Source: Prorocentrum cordatum
Taxonomy: Eukaryota; Sar; Dinophyceae; Prorocentrales; Prorocentraceae
DNA: 55,000 nt
Direction of reading: 5' to 3'
NCBI GenBank assembly: GCA_963575745.1
Contig: CAUYUJ010017973.1
Span: 125,001-180,000, forward strand
In this document: piece by piece, positions 34,135 to 43,080 of the stretch
How the letters are laid out: each line of letters starts with the position of its first letter
Position numbering within the stretch: the stretch's first letter is position 1
Program-made: the position numbers and the translations under genes
Notes under the pieces: generated by a model
Database searches by the model: none
Seen by the model: the letters and a program-made list of their open reading frames with translations, nothing else
Told to the model about the DNA's origin: nothing

Positions 34135-34154
34135 CTTGAGCCAAACTGGCTAGG
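34135..34154 (-). promoter_or_regulatory. Degenerate DinoSL at the 5' end of LINE-1
   Basis: The minus strand reads CCTAGCCAGTTTGGCTCAAG. Against DinoSL (CCGTAGCC-ATTTT-GGCTCAAG) it lacks one G and has one T-to-G change; all else matches. It sits between the pyrimidine tract and the first LINE-1 bases, where the 5' end of a trans-spliced and reverse-transcribed RNA would lie. No GT donor follows, so it is not an SL RNA gene. Confidence 0.8.
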
Positions 34155-34242
34155 AGAAGGAGAAGGAGAAGGAGGAGGAGGAGGAGGAGGAGGAGGAGGA
34201 GGAGGAGGAGGAGGAGGAAGAGGAAGAGGAGGAGGAGGAGGA
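34155..34242. repeat. (GGA)n microsatellite between two outward-facing spliced leaders
   Basis: GAAGGA then GGA triplets. Bordered on the left by the minus-strand degenerate SL of LINE-1 and on the right by a perfect plus-strand SL. Confidence 0.95.
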
Positions 34243-34264
34243 ACCGTAGCCATTTTGGCTCAAG
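34243..34264 (+). promoter_or_regulatory. Perfect DinoSL copy embedded in the genome
   Basis: All 22 positions match the consensus D-CCGTAGCC-ATTTT-GGCTCAAG, with A in the first place. It is followed by GCC and not by a GT splice donor, so it is a reverse-transcribed leader and not an SL RNA gene. The bases after it (CCGTATGCGGGAAGCTC) are nearly the same as those after the SL of LINE-2. What body the leader belonged to is unclear: the next 1.9 kb is degenerate repeat. Confidence 0.92.
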
Positions 34265-34499
34265 GCCGTATGCGGGAAGCTCGTAGCCCCCGCGCGGGGG
34301 GGGGGGGGCGGCCGCTGCGGGCGCCAACAACCATGATGGAACAGCGGTCTCGGCATGGTGCACTCTTCCAGTGCGCGCAGCCGAACAAGGTGACGGATGC
34401 CAGTTCTGGTCCCGGCAGTCTCGCCTCGCCCGACGGGCCAAGCTGAACGCCGAGATACAGGATCAAAAGAGTTGTATCGAAGACATTTAAGCACAGCTG

Positions 34500-36180
34500 G
34501 GTCAGTGGGACTGGTGGGCTCATCAAGCACCACAGCAGTGGCAGCAGTGGCAGCACAAGGGCTCTTTTTTTGGGGGTTGCTGGATGCCAGACTGGGACGA
34601 AAACAAATTCTAGAACCAGAGCGCGCTAGTAGCAATGGCAGAGGCAGCGAGCTGGGGGGTGTCAAGTCACCAGAAGCCATCAACTACATCCGTGGACCAG
34701 GGTGTGCCAGAAGAACCAGCCGTGGCAGCAATACCAATGCGTGCTAGCGCAGACAATGGCAGACCAGGGTCTGAGAGAAGAGCCGGTAATGGTAGCATGC
34801 AGTACGGCGAGAGCTGGTTACCATATGCCATAAGGTACAAGCGGGGACCACCATGTGCTTGAAGAAATGGCAATTGCAACAAACGGTGGTGCCAAACATT
34901 CTCGGATACTGCCCCTCAACCGCGCGTGCGAGAAGAACCGTCAGTGGCAGCAAGGAGCTTTCGGACAGCCAAGCAACAAACGTCATCAACTACACGCGGG
35001 GTCCAACGCGCGCGTGAAGAGCCAGCAGTGGCAGCCGGCAGCGGGCAAGACGAGAAGGAGGAGGAGGCGGTGGAGGAGGAGGAGGAGGAGAAGCCAGAAA
35101 CAGCCACTTCGACAGCTGGAACAGCCCTGGACTGGTACTACCTAGACAACACTGCCCAAGAGTTTGGCCGTTTCTCCGCGGATGCCATTCGCGCATAGCG
35201 ACAACGTGATCCCCCCATGGGCGAGAACTTGTCAGTAAGAATGCCCACGTGGCCGTAACACGCTGTACTTCGCGAGATCTGCCCAGATATGATCAATGCG
35301 TTCATCGGGCCAGCAGAGAAACTGGTTAACTTACTGGTACCTTTCGCACGCAAACTGGTGGCCGATTGCAGATACGACAAGTATACGCTAAAGGAGCGAA
35401 GTGGCACCCCGACATCACCAGCTACACGACGGCAACAGCGTGTGCGCGAAGAGCCGAGGGTGGCGGCGAACAGCGGTGAGGAGGAGGAGCGCGCCTTCCG
35501 AAGAGGGGGAGAGGGAGGCCCCCGATCCAAGCGCGCGAGCACGCCGCGGGGCGGTCCTGCACGTCCACCGGAGGAGGAGGAGGAGGAGGAGGAGGAGGAG
35601 GAGGAGGAGGAGGAGGAGGAGGAGGAGGAGGAAGAGGATTAATGCCAGACGCCATCAACTCCATACGCGGACCAGCGTGGAAGTGGTATAACGATGTGAT
35701 TTGCTACAGGCTTGGACTTGTGTGTGCGAGAAGGGGGGCGAAGCTGAGCCAGGCCCACCCCACGACCCCCGCCGCAAGGTGGGGACCAGGGTGGAGGAGG
35801 AAGAGGCAGAGCCAGGCCCACCCCGCGACCCCTCTCGCAAAGAGGGTCCAGGGTGGAACCACGGGCGCTGTCCACGCAGTGGTCGCCCTCAGGCTGTGAT
35901 GGTAGGAGCTGGATTAATGACGTCATCATCCACGTGCGTAGACGAGCGCGTGCGAGAACAGCTGGACCGAGATGGAGATCCGTACCTCCTTCGAGAGGAG
36001 AGGAGAATACCAGCACCGAGCAGGACACCCGATGGCTGCAGACGGCGCCGAGGACGGACGGACGCGACTGGTATGTCATGTGCGCCTGTGAGGACGTGGC
36101 CGAGGCAGGCCACCAGAACCTCGTGAGGATCCGGTTGGCGGACACACAAGAAGCCCAACAAATCCTGGGGCCAGTTGGGT
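34500..36180 (+). repeat. Degenerate dispersed repeat, GTGCGAGAAGAGCC..GTGGCAGC core
   Basis: A core of the form CCATCAACTACA, then CG-GG-CCA, then GTGTGCGAGAAGAGCC and GTGGCAGC recurs in diverged form. Copies or parts lie near 34,678, 34,750, 34,925, 34,985, 35,415, 35,650 and 35,725, with a further copy at about 36,690-36,745. Spacing is irregular (65-230 bp). GGA tracts at 35,050-35,095 and 35,568-35,637 interrupt it. No coding frame persists. Confidence 0.6.
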
Positions 36181-36665
36181 TCCGCTTTTGGGGTCCAGAA
36201 GCAAGGGGAACGAGGAGACCAACGACAGCGACGAGAGCGACAAGAAGAGCGACGTGGAGCACGAGAACGAGCAGGAAAGCTACGTTTCGAAGGATGGCTA
36301 CATCAAAGGCGGCGGTGGCCAGGGCGGCCGTGGCAAGGGCTGCGTGGGCAAGGAGGACGAGGGCAGTCAGGTGTGTGGAGAAAACTTCCTGGTCTACCTG
36401 GGGGACCTATCGTACGACGTGGACTGGCGAGTCCTGAAGGACCACGTGAAACAAGTGGGCGCCGTTGAGTTTTGCGGGGTGTACGCCGAAAGCGGCAATG
36501 ACTATGTCAGGTCGCAGGGGTACGGATGCGTGCGGTTCTCTTCTGGAGAGGAGGCCCGGAGCCCTAGCCGAGACGGAGCTCATGGGCCGAAGGACTCTTG
36601 TCAATGTGTGCTCCGGCGCCAATGTACGACACCTACGCCAGGAGACCGTGGGCGACGAGAGCTGC
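36060..36665 (+). pseudogene. RRM-domain RNA-binding protein, frameshifted copy
   Basis: The central frame (36,188-36,550) gives an acidic/basic linker (ETNDSDESDKKSDVEHENEQ), a Gly-rich stretch (GGGGQGGRGKG) and then one RRM. RNP2 is FLVYLGDLSYD and RNP1 is SQGYGCVRF. The last helix and strand of the RRM (ALAETELMGRRTLVNV) are in another frame (36,465-36,671), so a frameshift lies near 36,550. Upstream, GHQNLVRIRLADTQEAQQIL and GPVGFRFWGPEA in a third frame may be an earlier part of the same protein. Codons favour G or C at the third position. I read it as a broken copy, perhaps a retrocopy; sequencing error could also explain the shifts. Confidence 0.55.
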
Positions 36666-36854
36666 CATTAGCACAACTTGGAACCATTTGAACACCATCA
36701 GCCAAAGATGGGCCCCAACGCGTGCGAGAAAGGCCGGCGGTGGATCGGGAAGAGCGGCTTCGCGGGCGGAGCGCGGCCTCGGGCTGCGCTCTCAGGTCGT
36801 GGATCCATGGGATGGCTGTCATGGCCGTGAGGATGAGGATGAGGGTGATGATGA

Positions 36855-36960
36855 GGAGGAGGAGGAGGAGGAGGAGAAGGAGGAGGAGGAGGAGGAGGAG
36901 GAGGAGGAGGAGGAGGAGGAGGAGGTGGAGGAGGAGGAGGAGGAGGAGGAGGAGGAGGAC
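36855..36960. repeat. (GGA)n microsatellite at the 5' border of LINE-2
   Basis: GGA triplets end at GGAC and meet the spliced-leader copy two bases later. Confidence 0.95.
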
Positions 36961-36962
36961 GT

Positions 36963-36988
36963 CCGTAGCCATTTTTTGGGGGCTCAAG
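36963..36988 (+). promoter_or_regulatory. DinoSL with 5-bp insertion at the 5' end of LINE-2
   Basis: Reads CCGTAGCCATTTT, then TTGGG, then GGCTCAAG, so the whole leader is present with five extra bases. It is followed by CCGTAGCGGGAAGCTC and, 155 bases downstream, by the first ATG of LINE-2 ORF1. This is the position expected for the leader of a trans-spliced LINE-2 RNA copied into DNA. Confidence 0.85.
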
Positions 36989-37143
36989 TCCGTAGCGGGA
37001 AGCTCAGGGATTTGAGCTTGGCATCTGGGATCCGCGGCCCCACTCGCTTTTCCAGTTCGTGCTTCGATAAGGTACTGTGGTCCCGCCCGCATCCCTTTCA
37101 CCATCACGTTTCGATTATTGCTGTCACTATTCTGTGTGCCGCC

Positions 37144-38128
37144 ATGGGTTGGTCATGTCTCCCGTGCGGGCACTTCAACTGGAGTGACAAGGGCAAGTGT
37201 GCCATGCTGTGGTGCCGTGGCTGGAATCCTCAACATGCTCAGCCGTCCGCACTCTGGCCGCGTGCGCCCGCTGGAGTCTGGAGTGGGCAGCCCCGTTCCC
37301 TCTCTGATCAACGTGACGGTGAGCAACAGCCCACCCGAGGCAACGGTAGCCAAGGGTAAGGGAGCTCAGGAACGTGGTCGTGTCATTCAACCCGAGGAGG
37401 AGATGGATTTGCTCAGCAAGGACGACGCTGTGTTTGAGCAGGCCGCTGGGGCTCTCGCTCCCTCGTCCTGTGACAAGCTCCGCCACAAACGTCTTTGCTC
37501 GAGGGAAGGTTTACTGTTGCAGCAGGCCGTCTCTGCGAACCATGATGTGCTGCAGCTCGCCCAGCAGTTGCAGCCTGCCCGCGCCAGGTATCAGAAGACG
37601 TTGTCTTTCGTGTCTCAGATCGTGGAGCAGGCCGAGGATCGCCGTTTTGCTGTGCAGGACGTCGAGGACCAGCTCAAGGCGGCGCGGGAGCAGGCAGCCC
37701 AGGCGGCCCAAGCCTTCGGCCATGGCCCCACGCCAACTGCATCGCCTGCCGCAAGCACCAGGGGCGCTGCGGCAGCTGCAAGGTCTGCCGGCGCGCGTTC
37801 AGGATCCATCGGCGCTTGGCCCGCTGCTGCAACCTCTTCGGACGCTGGCGGCGGCGGCGCCGCCCGCGTCAGCGGCGATGCGGGCGCCCCAGGCAGCGGG
37901 CTCGGCGCCTTCCGCGGCCGCGGGCGCCCCTCCCGCCGTTGCGGCGCCAGTGGTGCTGGCCCCCGCCGCCGAAGCGGCTGCTGCGCCAGCTCGGGCTCCG
38001 CCCGTGGGCGCGGCCCCTGGCGCGGCCGTGGAGCAGGCCCACCGCCAGTCGGCGGCGCCGGCCACCCCTTGCGGAGGGCTGTTGGACATTGCCGTCGGCT
38101 CCAACGACGACGCCGAGCGCATCGATGA
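37144..38128 (+). pseudogene. LINE-2 ORF1: zinc finger and coiled-coil protein
   Basis: ATG at 37,144 gives MGWSCLPCGHFNWSDKGKCA then MLWCRG. The W-x-C-x2-C-x-x-x-N...C-x4-C pattern is like a RanBP2-type zinc finger and is usual at the start of such dinoflagellate ORF1s. After a frameshift near 37,240 a charged helical region follows (QKTLSFVSQIVEQAEDRRFA and VQDVEDQLKAAREQAAQAAQ), a probable coiled coil. The tail is Ala/Pro/Arg-rich. The likely role is RNA binding and particle formation, by analogy with other LINE ORF1 proteins. Confidence 0.6.
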
Positions 38129-38439
38129 CCCCGCCGTCGCCGCCGTGCGTTCGCTGTCGCCCGCCCGCGTTCAACAATCTCTTGCAGCTGGGTTCCCCCG
38201 CGGAGAAGCACCAACTCACGCCCGTGTTCGTCGATCTGTTCTCTCAATCGAAGAGGCCTCGCCAGTCCACCGACGTCGGCTTCGACCCGGGGGCCTCGCG
38301 CACTTGGGGTAGCCGAGTCGCGGCGGGTCTGCCGTGGAGCAGTCGTCGCCACGGCGTCCGCGCGACAAGTGGGTTGGTCTCGCCGTCGACGTGACCTCCT
38401 ACGCCAGTCTTCTCACCTGTGTCTTCTCGCCTTTTTGGC

Positions 38440-38860
38440 CGAGTCCGAGGCCCGTGATGTTGATTCTTATGGCTGTTTAGGAAACTCATCTACGATCTGA
38501 TCAGTGTGCTGACGCCGATGCTAAGCTTGGCCAGGTGGGGTGGCTTGCGGCTGGTCATTCAGCTCATGGGGCCCAGCCAGGGTACACTGGCTCGGGCGGT
38601 TGCATCCAGAGGGTCCGCAAAGGCCATGGCCTTGCAGCATGTGAGGTGCTCGGCAGTCCTGCCTTCGCCGCTGGCCGTGCAGTGGTCCATTGGTGTGCTC
38701 GACGGAGGGTTAGCCTGGGTCAACCTCAACCTGGAGTCAGGCGCGGGGCTGAACGCCACCAACATGCATGCGCTGGGGCTCGTTGCGCAGCGGCGTCGCG
38801 CCATGGCCACGTCGTTCATTGTTGCTCGGGATGCCCGCGAGGCCTCGCGGGCCCGTTGAG
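38440..38860 (+). pseudogene. LINE-2 endonuclease traces
   Basis: LILMAV-stop-ETHLRSDQC (TAG at 38,479-38,481) matches the usual V-Q-E-T-H-L; a CAG-to-TAG change explains it, and the catalytic Glu is kept. GQVGWLAAGHSAHG and GYTGSGGC follow in phase. In another frame GVLDGGLAWVNLNLESGAGL and NATNMHALGLV match the V-x-L-Y-L-x-S-G-x-G-L-N-x-x-N stretch that precedes the G-D-F-N motif in this group. The G-D-F-N and S-D-H motifs themselves are not recognisable here. Confidence 0.55.
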
Positions 38861-39683
38861 CTCAACCTGGAAGGTTGCCTTGCGAAGCCTCTGGCTCAGA
38901 TTATGAAAGTCCCCAAGTGTTCCCCATGCAGAGGCCCTGGCGGGCTGTTCCAGCGTGGATTTTACTCTTGGGTGGCGCGATGCGAGTGATCAGATGCAGT
39001 CTGCTGCGTTCGATCGGGCGTGGCGCATTTTTGCCACGCAGGCTGAAGCCAAACTTGCCGTCGTGTTTCAGATTGAGCCCGCCGACGCCGTGCGATGCGC
39101 CGGTCGAGCGAGCGAGCCGAAGTTGGTCAAGGTGCAAGTCGCGAACACCTCTCGCTTTTCTAAGCTGTTGCCTGCCTGCCGCCTGGCTGCGCGAGACCTA
39201 AATGTGATTCATGTTCCTGGCGCGCGCGTCTGGAAATCAGTGGGCGCAGTCGCTCCATTCGGCGTCGAAGTTGGTGCGCGTTGCGCTCTTTGCAGTCCTC
39301 CTTGCAGCCGGCTTCCAGCTGTGGCTCATCTGTCTCGCTCGAGCCGCGTTGCTGCCGCTGCCGTTTGCTGCCGCGCTGTCGAGCCTCGCCAACCATCGCT
39401 CGGAGAAGCTCGCTGGGGAGCCCGCTCGAACATCCAATGGCCAGTCTTCCTCGTGGGTCCAGACGCAGCTGGGCGCTGGAGCTAAGGCCCTTCGCGCTGC
39501 GAGCAAGCCCCCTCTAGCGTTTCAGTCTGCCCCGCGCGCGGCCGCGTGCGAAGCGGCGGGCGTCGCGGGAGAGATGCAGATATTGGTCGCCGAGGGGGGA
39601 AAGTGGCGGCGCGTTGCCGGTCGTCGCCCCGAGCTTTCCTTGCCTGAGGACTTAGGCCAGCGACCGCCCAGGACCCCGTCGAC

Positions 39684-40500
39684 GTGATGCGTTTAATTCT
39701 CAAGACGCTCAGAGGGCGCGCGGCCTGCGCGTTTGATGCGTGGAAACCCATGGAGCTCCTCTACCTTGACGATGCGGGTCTAGAAACTTCAATTGACCTC
39801 GTCATGTCGTGCGAGCAGCAGGCTGATTGGCCGCTGATTTCCACTGAAGTCATTTTTGAAAGAAAACGCCTCGGCGGGCCGACTGGTGGCTCTGATCGCT
39901 CTCGTCGTCCGCGTGCAGGCTCGCCTCAAACGTTCGGTCCTGGTGTCCTGGGAGAAGACCAGCGCTCGCCCTTATTTCTAAGCCAGTAGAGGCAAGGCGC
40001 GCAACTGTGCTGTTTGGCAGCGGGCTGTCTGGAGCGAGTGGGCCACTGTCCGGGGTGAGCGCAGTCAGTCCCCCGATGCCTGGGCCCCCGCTTCTGTTTT
40101 CCTGGACCGTTTGAACGCTTTCGAAAACATCCATCGGGCACGAACGGTTACTTGATGCCGCCATATTTTACGGCTTCCTTGGCTGGCAACTCGCACTGTG
40201 CATTCAGCTGTATCGGGCCCTCAGGTTGTTAACGTTGCAGAATGCTGTGTCCGGCCCTGTGAGCGCGCTGCAGGCGGTGCCCCCTAGGCGCGGCCCTGCC
40301 AATGCCCTCGCTCGGCTCATCTGGTTGAAACTTTTGGATGCCATGTTCGCGTTATGCCCTCGGGTCCAGGCTGCCGCCGTTGTCGGCGATCTCATCCTCC
40401 AACGGCAGGGCGAGAAAGGTCGCGTCGTTCGCGGCCTCATCGGATCGTCTAACGCCCTGGCCCATGGTTTGGTTCAACAATGCCTGTCCGTGTCTCGTTA
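39684..40500 (+). pseudogene. LINE-2 reverse transcriptase traces
   Basis: LRGRAACAFDAWKPMELLYL and DWPLISTEVIFERKRLGGPT (39,700-39,885) resemble the segment before the first RT motifs (x-G-x-D-x-W-x-P...W-P-x-x-L-x-x-x-x-x-L-x-K). ALCPRVQAAAVVGDLILQRQ (about 40,360-40,415) resembles motif C, where the family has V-D-D; here the first Asp is Gly. Between them the frame is broken and motif A is not seen. From 40,500 to 41,580 only faint traces remain, including a C-x2-C...H-x4-C pattern (VCQWCQVAEGDGLEHLRAGC) near 41,190. Confidence 0.5.
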
Positions 40501-41579
40501 GAAAAGCGCCGTCTTAGCCGGTCTGCCCGCGGTCCGTGTGCGTGTGCTGGCGGGCGTTCGTCATATGCTCGGGGGTGGGGCTAAGGCGGCAGAGCGCAGC
40601 CAAAGTATTGATCTGGCTGCGAGGCGGCGTGTGCGCACGTCCGTGCGGGTCGGCCGTCTCAAGCTCGCGCGCGCGTGCCCAATGTCAAGAAGTCTCATGT
40701 CAAACGTGTGCAGGCTCGAGCTACCCATGGAGTTGCCCAAGCTGGCCTGCAAACGTCTTTTCAGTATGGGGTCGAGTGCACTGGCCTCGCAAACCAACAA
40801 TTGAGTCTGGCACGCACTGCCGTTTTTTGAGCATGCGGGCCTCGCGCAGCTGGCAGGAGCCGCGCGCTCAGCCTGATGCTTCAGGGCCGAGGCCAGCTCG
40901 ATCCAGCGTTCGGGGCTGCTCGAGCCCCTGTGGAAGCGATAGCCTCGGCCCTGTGGCAAGCCTGGATGCCGTTCCGCGTGCTCGCCACCGTGTGTACGCG
41001 GGCCTGTCAGCACGTCCAATCCTGGGCCCGGGTCAAGGGGCCAGGAGGCGCTTTGGTGCTGACGCGCGCGCGCCCTGGTTGGACGTTGCGCGAGTTTCCC
41101 GTTTGGCGCGCCCACAGAGAGGCGCTGGTAAATTTCGCCAATCTGTGCCCGCGCTCGATTGTCAAGCTTATCGATCAAGCGGTCGAAGTGTGTCAGTGGT
41201 GTCAGGTTGCTGAAGGTGATGGCTTAGAGCATCTGCGTGCTGGGTGCAATTTAGCTCTTCTGCAGCGCCTCATTCATCTCCCGTGGTAGACCCCCTCGTT
41301 CCCTGGTTGACGTGTGCCGCGCGCTCCAGGTGAGCGAAAGAGCCAACCTCCGAAGCGTCATCGTCAATGGGCAGTGGCCCATGCCTCGCAAAGCTGCTGT
41401 TGGCAATGCTTCCTCGGCAGCCTGTTTGAGATGTCAGGCGCCGCGCGGCTCTCTCTGGCACCGTCACGTCTTGTGCAGTTCGTCGCGGCCCGAGCTTGAG
41501 ATGCCGCCTGCCGTCGCCAACCTTTCGCCGCGAGAAAACATCCCGCCTGTTGTTCGATCCAGCCTCCCCAAGATGAGCG

Positions 41580-42553
41580 CGTCACTTGGGGGCGAGGCTC
41601 AGAGGCGATTGAAGGTCCGTCTGTGTATGTTGACGGTGCCGCTTTCGAAGCCCACTTTCCTGATTTGTGCGTGCGTGGGCGATTGGCGACGACGGCCCTG
41701 GCACCCCTCAGCAGCGCGTCGGTGCCGTTTTCACTGGCCTGTTGCGCGAACCCGTCCCCGACGTTGACGGGGCCGAACTGTTCGACATCATCTATGTCAA
41801 TCTACGTGCTGCTACTCTCTCTGCCTCCTGTCAACATTTTTTAATACGATTCCGCGTTCGTCGTCCGAGGGATCCTGGAGAGAAGCGAAGCCGCCACCTC
41901 CTCAAGGCGGCTTGGGCTCACTTGTGGAGGAGGTTTTGGACGCTCTCGGGGAAGCTTGGAGGCTTAGGCCCCTCTGGCCTGTCGGTGTCGAAGGTCAACG
42001 CTCATGCCACTCCAGCTGGCGTCCAGGCTGGCCGCGTGCGAGGCTTCGACCGCACCGCCAACCATGGCCGAAGGCGGCAAAGCAGGCCGTGCGGCTCCAA
42101 TGCGCCCCGCCCGCCGCCGTCTCTCGCTTCGCTCAGTGCGATCAGTTCGTTGCTGTCGTCGGTTTCTGGATTGCGATGGCGGGGGCCGCCGCTGCCGAGC
42201 TAGACACGACACATAAGGTCACTTTCAAGCGTTCAGCCCCCGCCCTCCAGTTGTACGAGCCCGGAATTGTGCACTCGGTGGTGTCGGTGGGCGGTGTTGT
42301 GTGGTGCCGTGTCTGTCGCCGTGTGGGGGTTACACCTGAAGGAGAGCGTGGGGGGAACGTCCTTCCGAGGGCCGCCGCGGCCTCGCGGGCCCTCGTTGCT
42401 GGCGGCCACCATCCCCGCCGGCTCCTGGAAGTCTCCCTTTCCTCTGGTGCCCCTGCCCCCTCCCACCCAGTCGTGGTGTGTGAAGCCTGTGGGTGCGGTG
42501 CCAGTAATCGTCTTGGCCCCGCTCATTGCTCCTTGCAACGGCAATCTCAGTGA
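41580..42553 (+). pseudogene. LINE-2 RNase H and C-terminal cysteine motif
   Basis: SVYVDGAAFEAHFPDL (41,620-41,665) is the first strand with its Asp intact. A frameshift follows, then RAWAIGDDGPGT and DGAELFDIIYVNLRAA. After another shift, AAWAHLWRRFW and SVSKVNAHATPAGVQAGRVR (41,905-42,050) match the W...F-W and K-V-K-A-H-A-T pattern of this family. A third frame (41,912-42,553) carries the C-terminal part, ending VVVCEACGCGASNR. Three frames are needed, so the domain is inactive. Confidence 0.65.
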
Positions 42554-42729
42554 GCACGGAAGTCGCACACTCAGGTAGCGGATTCAAGGTTTTATGCCTG
42601 AATCTCAGAAGGCTGTCGCTTGCTCGACCAGGCGGTTTGACCTGGTGTAATCGTTTCGTTTTCGTTCGGCGTTCTTGGATGGCAATGTTCTCTATACATT
42701 GTCTCGAGGATGATCAGGAGTAGGAGGCG

Positions 42730-43080
42730 TAGGATGAGGAACAAGAGGAGCAGGAGGAGGAGGAGGAGGAGGCGGCGGAGGAGGAGGAGGAGGAGGAGGA
42801 GAAAGAGGAGGAGGAGGAGGAAGAGGAGGAGGAGGAGGAGGAGGAGTCGGGTCGAGGAGGAGGAGGGAGGGCGGGAAGGATGGAGGGATGGAGGAGGAGG
42901 AGGATCTGGGTGGATGAGCTCGCTGGAGGAGTGGGAGGGATGGAAGGAGGGAGGAGAGATGGAGGGATGTAGGGATGGATGGAGGGAGGAGGAACAGGGT
43001 GGAGGAGAACAGGGGACGGGAAGGAGGGATTGAAGGAGGGAGGTTGGAGGGATGGATGGGTGGATGGAGGAGGAGAGGCG
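42730..43080. repeat. (GGA)n microsatellite and GGAGGGATGG repeat
   Basis: GGA triplets at about 42,745-42,865, then GGAGGGATGGA-type units to 43,075. Lies just past the 3' end of LINE-2. Confidence 0.9.

Larger units (their letters stand above)
28441..34154 (-). mobile_element. Non-LTR retrotransposon LINE-1, nearly full length, inactive
   Basis: On the minus strand the order is: a degenerate DinoSL (34,154-34,135), an ORF1-like coiled-coil region, a linker, an APE-type endonuclease, reverse transcriptase, thumb, and a C-terminal zinc-knuckle-like region. A 3' region abuts the triplet satellite. This is the standard plan of APE-type non-LTR elements. Many frameshifts and stops are present, and catalytic residues of both enzymes are replaced, so the copy is dead. 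The 3' boundary is uncertain: the last coding trace ends at 28,781 and I extended to the satellite edge. Confidence 0.8.
36963..42600 (+). mobile_element. Non-LTR retrotransposon LINE-2 with RNase H, SL-tagged, inactive
   Basis: The order is spliced leader, 5' UTR, ORF1 with a zinc finger and coiled coil, endonuclease traces, reverse-transcriptase traces, RNase H, and a C-terminal cysteine motif (VVVCEACGCGASNR near 42,475). It differs from LINE-1 in having RNase H and a RanBP2-like finger, so the two belong to different lineages. Frameshifts and stops are frequent throughout. The 5' end looks complete because it begins at the leader. The 3' end is set only by the last coding trace (42,553) and the following GGA-rich DNA. 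Confidence 0.78.

Noticed and set aside
34243-34264. SL RNA gene
   Set aside because: The leader is perfect but is not followed by a GT donor or by SL RNA intron sequence. It is better explained as a reverse-transcribed leader.
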